A stretch of 64,000 nucleotides of DNA from DASZUK01 sp035547695 (GTDB lineage: Bacteria > Actinomycetota > Acidimicrobiia > Acidimicrobiales > RAAP-2), in the NCBI GenBank assembly GCA_035547695.1, contig DASZUK010000059.1, positions 1 to 64,000 on the forward strand, written 5' to 3'. The position numbers were made by a program, and so were the translations under genes. The notes beneath the pieces are model-generated. The model did no database searches. It saw only the letters and a program-made list of their open reading frames with translations, and was not told the DNA's origin. Below are positions 58,157-64,000 of this stretch, one piece after another (position 1 is the stretch's first letter; each line of letters opens with the position of its first letter).

Positions 58157-58540
58157 ATGGAGACGGCCCGTGCAGAGATCGACATCGCCAGGCCGCCGGC
58201 TGAGGTGTGGGCCGTGGTCGGTGAGTTCGGGGGCCTCACAACCTGGATGCCCGGGGTCACGTCCTGCCGTGTGGAGGGCCAGGACCGGATCGTCGAGGCC
58301 CTCGGCATGACGATCACCGAGCATCTCGTGGACAAGGACGATTCGGGGCATTCGTTGACCTATGCGATCGTCGCCGGAGCGCCGGTCGAGCACCACCGGG
58401 CCGTGGTCTCGGTCTCGCCGGGTGACGGAGGGTCGCACGTCGCCTGGACCGTCGAGGCCGGTCCCAAGGGGGTGGCCGGGCTCATGGCCACCACCTACCA
58501 GGCGGCCCTCGACGCCCTGAAGGAGCAACTGGAGCGGTAG
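58157..58540 (+). CDS. SRPBCC-family protein (polyketide cyclase/START-like)
   Basis: The 127-residue protein has TARAEIDIARPPAEVWAVVGEFGGLTTWMPGV, the opening of the helix-grip fold, and closes GGSHVAWTVEAGP and a long C-terminal helix (MATTYQAALDALKEQLE). These proteins bind hydrophobic ligands; some are cyclases or hydratases. ATG 58157 follows GGAGG by five bases. The VOC gene follows after three bases. Confidence 0.8.
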   Translation: METARAEIDIARPPAEVWAVVGEFGGLTTWMPGVTSCRVEGQDRIVEALGMTITEHLVDKDDSGHSLTYAIVAGAPVEHHRAVVSVSPGDGGSHVAWTVEAGPKGVAGLMATTYQAALDALKEQLER

Positions 58541-58543
58541 GGC

Positions 58544-58945
58544 ATGCTGCGCATCGACCACGTGGTCCTCTACGCCGGCGACTCGGACGCCACGCTCCGG
58601 TTCTATCGCGACGTCCTCGGGCTCGAGCTGCGAGGGGACGAGGAGTGGCGGAAGGGCACGAGGCCGACGTTCCACATCCCGATCGGCGACGCCCACTTCA
58701 TCAACGTCCATCCTGCCGGCAGCGACCTCCACCCCCGGGCCGCCCGCTCGACCCCCGGCGGCCTCGACATGTGCCTGCTGACCGACGCCCCCCTATCCGA
58801 GGTGATCGACCGGGCGGCCCGTGGTGGGGTGCCCGTCGAAGTCGGTCCGGTGCCGCGGACCACCGCGACCGGCGAGCCGAGCCAGTCGGTCTACTTCCGC
58901 GATCCCGACGGCAACCTGGTGGAGATCATGAGCACGGTCCACTGA
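58544..58945 (+). CDS. VOC-family (glyoxalase/dioxygenase fold) protein
   Basis: The 133-residue protein reads LRIDHVVLYAGDSDATLRFYRDVLGLEL, FINVHPAG and SVYFRDPDGNLVEIM. The metal triad can be placed at His5, a mid-chain His (HFINVHP) and the Glu of NLVEIM. VOC members include glyoxalases, epimerases and extradiol dioxygenases; at this length a small-molecule lyase or binding protein is likely. ATG 58544 is three bases after the SRPBCC stop. Confidence 0.83.
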   Translation: MLRIDHVVLYAGDSDATLRFYRDVLGLELRGDEEWRKGTRPTFHIPIGDAHFINVHPAGSDLHPRAARSTPGGLDMCLLTDAPLSEVIDRAARGGVPVEVGPVPRTTATGEPSQSVYFRDPDGNLVEIMSTVH

Positions 58946-58964
58946 GCGACTTCCCAGGGCCACG

Positions 58965-60650
58965 TCAGGCTGCCCGCAGGGGTCCACCCGGGAGGTCACC
59001 GGTCAGCTCACCACCCACCTGGGTCGGCACGCCGCCCAGGATGGTGAAGCGATAGCGGCCCTCCGGCCGCCGCAGGCGGGTCCCCCGCGCCGGCAGGTCT
59101 GGCTCGACGACCGGCTCGCCCCACTCGAGCTCGTCGAGGTCGAAGACCGCCAGGTCGGCCCTCCGGCCCACGCCCAGGACGCCACGGTCGCCGAGCCCGA
59201 AGACGGCGGCTTGGCGTCCCGTCAGCTCGTGCACGGCCTGCGCCACCGAGAGATCGCCCCGGTCACGGACGAAGGCGGTGAGGAGGAGGGTGCTGTCTCC
59301 CGCCCCGCAGAACATGTTCAGGTGCGCGCCGGCGTCGCTGTTGGACACCAACGACAGCGGGTGCGCGATCGCCTTCGCCACCTCGTCCGTGTCGTCGTTC
59401 CTCACTGCCCGGGACATCACCCCCGGGCGAAGGTCGTTCTCGAGGACCCAGTCGGCGAGCGCATCCGACGGGTGCTGGTGCCGCGCCAACGCCAGCTCGG
59501 CCAGGCTCCGCCCGACCCACGGCTCGAGATCCGGGCGGGTGACACTTATCAGGCGGATCCGGTCCGGTGACCGGTTGGGGATGATGCGCGACTCGATCCC
59601 GTCCCATTCGCTCCGGGCCTGCCCCCGCCATTCTCGGCTCTGCAGCAGGCTCGCCTTCTCCTGGTGCGGGGCCTGGATCATCCTGTGCCACGCCGGCAGG
59701 TAGCTGAAGCTCATCCCCCCGCTCCAGTTGGCCATGATGTCCACCGGGCGCGGCGAGATCTGCGGATAGACATGGACCCCCCGGGCGGCGTACGTCTCCG
59801 CCTGGTCGAGGGCCCGGGCGAACCACCCGGGTCGGCTGGTGTCGCACGAGATGCCGTTGTAGGTGAGCGGTACCCCCCGGGGTCCACAGATGCCGGCGAA
59901 CCGATCGACGTCATCGATGAACTGGTCGCTCCGGACCTCGGGAATGAACTCGAGGATCTTGCGATGCCGGCCGAGGACGTCGACGAGGGCGTTGATCTCC
60001 CGGTCGTCGCTGAGCGCACTGGGAACGGGACGATGGGTGGCGTCCCGGTCGAAGATCGACGTCGACAGGCCGGACGCACCGACAGTCAGCGCCTCGTCCA
60101 GCAATCCGGCCATCGTGGCCACCTCGTCCTCGGTGGCCGACCGCTCCCAGGCCTCCGGACCGAGCACCCAGAGCCGGAGCGGGGTGTGACCAACCAGGTC
60201 ACCGACGTCGATCCCCATCGGGATACGGGCGAGCCGTCGCCGGTACTCGGGGTAGGTCTCCCAGTCCCAGGGGACCCCCTCGGCGAAGGACCCGGGTGGC
60301 ACGTCCTCGATGAAGCAGAAGAGGTTCGACATCTCGGCAACGTGCTCGGCCCGGACCGGGGCGAGCGAGAGTGAGCAGTTGCCGATGATGGCCGTCGTCA
60401 CGCCGTGCTGGGGCATCGGGTCACAGCTAGCGTCCCAGAAGAGGCTGGGGTCCAGGTGGGTGTGGGAGTCGATGAACCCGGGGGCCACGTAGGCGCCGGA
60501 GGCATCGAGGACCCGGTCCCCGCCGGGGGCGAGCCCGGGGCCCATCTCGACGATGGTGCCGGAACGGACCCGCACGTCGACCCGTACCGGGGCCGCTCCG
60601 GTCCCGTCGAGCACTGTCCCCCCGGCCAGCAAGAAGCCCTGGTCGTCCAT
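58965..60650 (-). CDS. D-aminoacylase-like metallohydrolase, copy 3
   Basis: The 561-residue protein has FLLAGGTVLDGTG, GFIDSHTHLDPSLFWDAS, IGNCSLSLAPV, LVSNSDAGAHLNMF and closing beta strands FTILGGVPTQVGG. It departs from the other copies in having HLDPS after the HxH and GNCSLS rather than GNCGFS, so its active site is shaped differently. ATG 60650 is the first Met before the domain. It is divergent from copy 4, 128 bases away. Confidence 0.8.
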   Translation of the reverse strand: MDDQGFLLAGGTVLDGTGAAPVRVDVRVRSGTIVEMGPGLAPGGDRVLDASGAYVAPGFIDSHTHLDPSLFWDASCDPMPQHGVTTAIIGNCSLSLAPVRAEHVAEMSNLFCFIEDVPPGSFAEGVPWDWETYPEYRRRLARIPMGIDVGDLVGHTPLRLWVLGPEAWERSATEDEVATMAGLLDEALTVGASGLSTSIFDRDATHRPVPSALSDDREINALVDVLGRHRKILEFIPEVRSDQFIDDVDRFAGICGPRGVPLTYNGISCDTSRPGWFARALDQAETYAARGVHVYPQISPRPVDIMANWSGGMSFSYLPAWHRMIQAPHQEKASLLQSREWRGQARSEWDGIESRIIPNRSPDRIRLISVTRPDLEPWVGRSLAELALARHQHPSDALADWVLENDLRPGVMSRAVRNDDTDEVAKAIAHPLSLVSNSDAGAHLNMFCGAGDSTLLLTAFVRDRGDLSVAQAVHELTGRQAAVFGLGDRGVLGVGRRADLAVFDLDELEWGEPVVEPDLPARGTRLRRPEGRYRFTILGGVPTQVGGELTGDLPGGPLRAA

Positions 60651-60778
60651 GCCGCCCGAGTGTGCCACCCGAGCCGGCGGCAGGGGCCGTCCGGTTCCGG
60701 TCACCAGAATGCGGCGCTGCATTTCGATGGGCCAGAGGCTTGGCTGTGGGAGATCGACCTACACGGAGGCCCCGCCAC

Positions 60779-62467
60779 ATGGATCAGCCCGACGCCGTCG
60801 GCTCCGCCACGCTCCTCAAGGGAGCACGCATCGTCGACGGGACCGGTCGTCCGAGCCATCACGGCGACGTGCTGATCAGGGGTGGGACCATCGCCGAGGT
60901 GGGCGAAGTGGACGGGACGGGGGTCCGCGAGGTGGTCGACCTCTCCGACTTGGTGCTCGCTCCAGGCTTCATCGACTCGCATACGCACTATGACGCCCAG
61001 ATGATGTGGGATCCCGACCTGACCCCCAGCAGTGCCTACGGCATCACGTCGGTGCTCTTCGGGAACTGCGGGTACAGCATCGCCCCGGCCAGGGAGCGCG
61101 ACCGGGAGATGATCATCCTCACCCTCGAGGCGGTGGAGGGCATGTCCCGGGAAGGGCTGGAGGCCGGGATCGAGTGGTCGTTCGAGACCTTCGGCGAGTA
61201 CCTCGACGCAGTCCGCCGCACCGGTACCCGGCTCAACGTCGCCGCCATGGTGGGCCACAGCACCATCCGTTCCTACGTCATGGGCCCCGATTCGATCGAC
61301 CGCTCCGCCCGCGCCGAGGAGGTTGTCGGCATGTCGGAAGTGCTCGGCCGCTGCCTCGACGAGGGAGCCTTCGGATTCTCGACCTCCCGGTCCGAGGTCG
61401 ACAACGGCGCCTACGGCAAACCGGTCGGCAGCCGCTTGGCCGACTACTCCGAGCTCCTCGCCTTGGCGGGGGTCCTGCGCCAGCGCGGGACCGGACTGGT
61501 CCAGGCGCTGCCCTGCAGCATGCGCGACGGTCCCGAGACCATCGCTCAGGTCGCCGCCGACCTGGTGCGGGCCAGCGGCCGGCACGTGGTCTTCTCGTCG
61601 GTCCTCACGGGCATGTTCGGTCCGAGGGGATCGGCCATGGCGGCACTCGACACGTTCGGGGGCGTCGAGGGCAGCTACGCCATGGTGTCCTGCCTGCCCT
61701 TGGTGCAGCAGGTGACGCTCCGGGACCCGTTCATCCTCGCCCTGTACTCGACGGCGTTCACCGAAGCCCTCGAGCGCGATCCAGGGGACCGCGCCTCCCT
61801 CTACGCCGACGCGGGCTGGCGTTCCCGGGCTCGCGAAGGGCTGACCCCGCTCGGCCGGCAGCTCGCCGACGTGGTCGTCGCCGAGACGATCGTCCACCCA
61901 TCCCTCGAGGGCCGGACCCTGGGTTCCCTGGCCAGCGAGCGCGGGACCGAGCCGATCGACGTCATGGTCGAACTGTCCCTGGCCGAGGACCTCGAGATCC
62001 GCTTCCGGGTCCCACTGCACAACAGCGACGAGGAGGAGCTCCGAGAGCTCCTCCTGGACCGGCGGTGCCTGCTCGGGCTCTCCGATGCGGGAGCCCACCA
62101 GAGCCAGATATGCGACGCAGTCTTCTCGTTGCACCTTCTTCAGCACTGGGTCAGGGAGCTCGAGGCCCTGCCCCTCGAATTCGCCATCTGGCGCCTGACC
62201 GGCCACCAGGCCGCCGCCCTCCAGCTCGGTGACCGGGGCATGGTGGCACCGGGCATGGCTGCCGACCTGGTCGCCTTCGACCCCACCACGGTCGGTTACG
62301 GTCCCTTGCACCGGGTCCGCGGCCTGCCCGCCGGTGCCGACCGGCTGGTGGCGACCAGTCGTGGCGTCGAGCACACCTGGGTGAACGGCCAGCTCGTCCG
62401 ACGCGACCAGCTCGACGTTCCCGACGCTCGGCCGGGAACGATCCTCAGGCAGGCGCCGGCCGCATGA
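60779..62467 (+). CDS. D-aminoacylase-like metallohydrolase, copy 4
   Basis: The 562-residue protein has ATLLKGARIVDGTGRPSHHG, GFIDSHTHYDAQMMWDP, FGNCGYSIAPA, LGLSDAGAHQSQICDAV and EHTWVNGQLV. It resembles copy 1 (22205) in the GLSDAGAH(V/Q)SQ(L/I)CDA stretch. ATG 60779 follows GGAGG by nine bases. An amidohydrolase-2 gene follows after 79 bases, giving the same pairing as at 22205/24021. Confidence 0.83.
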   Translation: MDQPDAVGSATLLKGARIVDGTGRPSHHGDVLIRGGTIAEVGEVDGTGVREVVDLSDLVLAPGFIDSHTHYDAQMMWDPDLTPSSAYGITSVLFGNCGYSIAPARERDREMIILTLEAVEGMSREGLEAGIEWSFETFGEYLDAVRRTGTRLNVAAMVGHSTIRSYVMGPDSIDRSARAEEVVGMSEVLGRCLDEGAFGFSTSRSEVDNGAYGKPVGSRLADYSELLALAGVLRQRGTGLVQALPCSMRDGPETIAQVAADLVRASGRHVVFSSVLTGMFGPRGSAMAALDTFGGVEGSYAMVSCLPLVQQVTLRDPFILALYSTAFTEALERDPGDRASLYADAGWRSRAREGLTPLGRQLADVVVAETIVHPSLEGRTLGSLASERGTEPIDVMVELSLAEDLEIRFRVPLHNSDEEELRELLLDRRCLLGLSDAGAHQSQICDAVFSLHLLQHWVRELEALPLEFAIWRLTGHQAAALQLGDRGMVAPGMAADLVAFDPTTVGYGPLHRVRGLPAGADRLVATSRGVEHTWVNGQLVRRDQLDVPDARPGTILRQAPAA

Positions 62468-62546
62468 GCCGACGACGATCGCCCGTTGCGGAGCCAAGAC
62501 CATCACCGGCCGACAGGCCGGTGCGCCGGACCCGACTGGAGGGGAC

Positions 62547-63674
62547 ATGCTGAAGGACCACCTCAAGATCATCTCGGTCGATGACCACCTCATCGAGCGC
62601 CCCGGGGCTTGGCAGGACCGGCTCCCTCAAAGGTTCAAGGAGGCGGGACCGCATCTGGTCGAGCTGGAGGACGGGACCGAGCAGTGGTCCTATGACGGCA
62701 TCGTGGCCGGAGCCCCCGGCCTCAGTGCCGTGGCGGGGAAGCCGTGGAACGAGCGCAACAACGAGCCCACCCGCTTCGACGAGATGCGAGCGGCCTACAC
62801 CGATCCGGCGGCCCGGATCGCCGACATGGACGAGGACGGCGTCGCCACCCAGGTCCTCTTCCCGAGCTACGCCCGGTTCGCCGGCGCCCGGTTCCTCCAG
62901 GGGGCCGACCGCGCCCTCGCCCTGGCCTGCGTCCAGGCCTACAACGACTACGCGCTCGACGAGTGGCAGGACTTCGCTCCGGATCGGTACGTGCCGTTGA
63001 CCATCGTGCCGCTGTGGGACGTCGAGCTCGCCGTCACCGAGCTTCGGCGGGCAATCGACAAGGGCTCGCACGGGCTCTCGATGCCCGACGCCCCCGCCAT
63101 GCTCGGCCTTCCCTCCTACCGCTCGGGGTACTGGGAGCCGTTGCTGGCCCTCGTCGAGGAGGCCGGGCTCCCCGTCTGCATGCACTTCGGCGCGGCCGGC
63201 GTCACGCCGACGATGAGCCCCGACGCACCCCAGGCCGCCCATGCCGTCGTGTTCCCGGTGACCGTGATGTCGTCGCTGACCGAGCTGGTCCTGTCCCCGG
63301 TGCTCGAGCTGCACCCTCGGCTGAACGTCGTCCTGTCCGAGAGCGGCATCGGCTGGATCCCGTATCTCAGCCAGAGGCTCGATCAGGTCTGGGAGCACTA
63401 CCGGTACTACCAGCTCGACGACAAGCTCCCGAGCGAACGTCCCTCGACAGTGGTCAAGAAGAACATCTTCTCCTGCTTCATCGACGACCCGATCGGGGTG
63501 GAGCTCCGCCACACCATGGGCGTCAGCCAGCTCATGTGGGAGTCGGACTATCCCCATCCCGACTCGCTGTACCCGCACAGCCGGTCCAATGCGGTCAAGG
63601 TGATGGCCAACGTCCCCGACGACGAGGTCGAGCAGATCATGATGGGGAACGCCAAGCGCGTCTTCAACCTCTGA
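62547..63674 (+). CDS. Amidohydrolase-2 family protein (SVDDH type)
   Basis: The 375-residue barrel has LKIISVDDHLIERPGAWQ, TRFDEMRAAYTDPAARIADMD, VCMHFGAAGVTP, VLSESGIGWIPYLSQR and LMWESDYPHPDSLYP. It is the most complete copy of this subgroup in the window and a template for judging the frameshift at 46182. ATG 62547 follows GGAGGGGAC. Expected chemistry is hydrolysis or decarboxylation of a ring-derived acid; metal is bound by the barrel His/Asp residues. Confidence 0.85.
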   Translation: MLKDHLKIISVDDHLIERPGAWQDRLPQRFKEAGPHLVELEDGTEQWSYDGIVAGAPGLSAVAGKPWNERNNEPTRFDEMRAAYTDPAARIADMDEDGVATQVLFPSYARFAGARFLQGADRALALACVQAYNDYALDEWQDFAPDRYVPLTIVPLWDVELAVTELRRAIDKGSHGLSMPDAPAMLGLPSYRSGYWEPLLALVEEAGLPVCMHFGAAGVTPTMSPDAPQAAHAVVFPVTVMSSLTELVLSPVLELHPRLNVVLSESGIGWIPYLSQRLDQVWEHYRYYQLDDKLPSERPSTVVKKNIFSCFIDDPIGVELRHTMGVSQLMWESDYPHPDSLYPHSRSNAVKVMANVPDDEVEQIMMGNAKRVFNL

Positions 63675-63736
63675 GCGGTCCCGCCGGCGGAGAAGGGCTC
63701 AGGAGCGCGTCGGCTCGCTCTCCTGCCGGACCACCT

Positions 63737-63750
63737 CCGCCCTTTGGCGG
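63737..63750. terminator. Short hairpin after the amidohydrolase gene
   Basis: CCGCC and GGCGG pair around CTTT, 63 bases beyond the stop and followed by TCGGGGGG. It lies between two convergent genes and could serve both, but the stem is short. Confidence 0.3.
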
Positions 63751-63810
63751 TCGGGGGGCTTGGAAAAACGATCAGTGACGCACGGGCGTCGGCACCGGAG
63801 CCGCCCGGAG

Positions 63811-63870
63811 CCGGACGCCCGGAGCGGGACCCGCCAGGAGCCGGACGCCCGGAGCGGGACCCGCCAGGAG
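63811..63870. repeat. Perfect 30-bp tandem duplication
   Basis: The 30 bases at 63811-63840 are repeated exactly at 63841-63870, with a partial third copy before. The unit includes GGACGCCCGGAGCGGGACCC. It ends three bases before the stop codon of the convergent amidohydrolase gene. Confidence 0.9.
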
Positions 63871-63873
63871 CCC

Positions 63874-64000
63874 TCAGGGGTGCAGGATCCGTCCGAGGTT
63901 CCCGCCGTAGATGCGTTGGCTGGTCTCATCGCTGACCGGCCCCAGGATCGCCCGGTAGTCGTCCAACGGCGAGGCCAGCCCTTCGGGATGGGGGAAGTCG
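63874..64000 (-). CDS. Amidohydrolase-2 family protein, C-terminal end (partial)
   Basis: Read from the right edge on the minus strand the frame gives DFPHPEGLASPLDDYRAILG, then ETSQRIYGGNLGRILHP and a TGA at 63876-63874. DFPHPEG is the late Asp-containing motif and the ending is the usual C-terminal helix of amidohydrolase-2 proteins. The rest lies beyond the window. Confidence 0.75.
   Translation of the reverse strand, partial: DFPHPEGLASPLDDYRAILGPVSDETSQRIYGGNLGRILHP

Noticed and set aside
1..64000. Mobile elements, tRNA and rRNA genes
   Set aside because: No transposase, integrase, att-like duplication, or recognisable rRNA/tRNA sequence was seen; island boundaries are therefore only inferred from broken genes and composition.

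Overview
The window is very GC-rich with many GTG and TTG starts, strong GGAGG-type ribosome binding sites and long runs of genes joined by 4-nt ATGA/GTGA/TTGA overlaps. Family content (NiCoT nickel transporter with a divergent Fur-type regulator, fused Liv-type ABC transporter, many CoA ligases, acyl-CoA dehydrogenases and enoyl-CoA hydratases) suggests an actinobacterium, possibly of the Acidimicrobiia type; the lineage is an inference. I see no rRNA, tRNA, CRISPR, transposase or integrase.

Layout. 1-160: 3' end of a B12-dependent mutase. 319-722: truncated amidohydrolase ending at an AT-rich seam. 816-11063: a 'maintenance/stress' block (VIT-like membrane protein, DUF211, GH15 glucoamylase, divergent enolase, two-TM protein, NYN-domain protein, MFS and CDF-like transporters, ChrB N-domain protein, decayed E2 acyltransferase). 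Four transcription units here share a previously unfamiliar 27-29 bp upstream element, and two of them begin with a short ORF translationally coupled to the main gene. 11210-12935: nickel uptake with a Nur-like regulator and a candidate Nur box. 13087-14415: SnoaL-like protein and a Nudix hydrolase.

14511-63674 is a large catabolic region. It holds an IclR-controlled acyl-CoA dehydrogenase with two identical-architecture operators; nitroreductase, TetR, thiolase; a Gal80-like oxidoreductase; a Liv-type importer (LivF plus a LivH-LivM-LivG fusion, with the binding protein at 38110); a Rieske oxygenase alpha subunit; and a tightly overlapping operon LigB-type extradiol dioxygenase / SDR / alpha-beta hydrolase / ACMSD-like decarboxylase. 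Next come a complete meta-cleavage lower pathway (hydratase MhpD, aldolase MhpE, acylating acetaldehyde dehydrogenase MhpF, a C-C bond hydrolase), a BKACE, a Rieske beta subunit, two enoyl-CoA hydratases, a flavin monooxygenase and three further CoA ligases or dehydrogenases. Interspersed are four D-aminoacylase-like metallohydrolases and several amidohydrolase-2 proteins, often as adjacent pairs.

Together the genes describe import of a branched or aromatic carboxylate-like compound, CoA activation, beta-oxidation-type shortening, ring hydroxylation, extradiol cleavage and conversion to pyruvate and acetyl-CoA. The substrate cannot be read from the sequence. Several genes are damaged: a frameshifted amidohydrolase at 46182, a truncated SDR at 47816, a deleted and frameshifted E2 at 10561, and the amidohydrolase fragment at 319. 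Short GC-rich tandem repeats sit in many gene borders.
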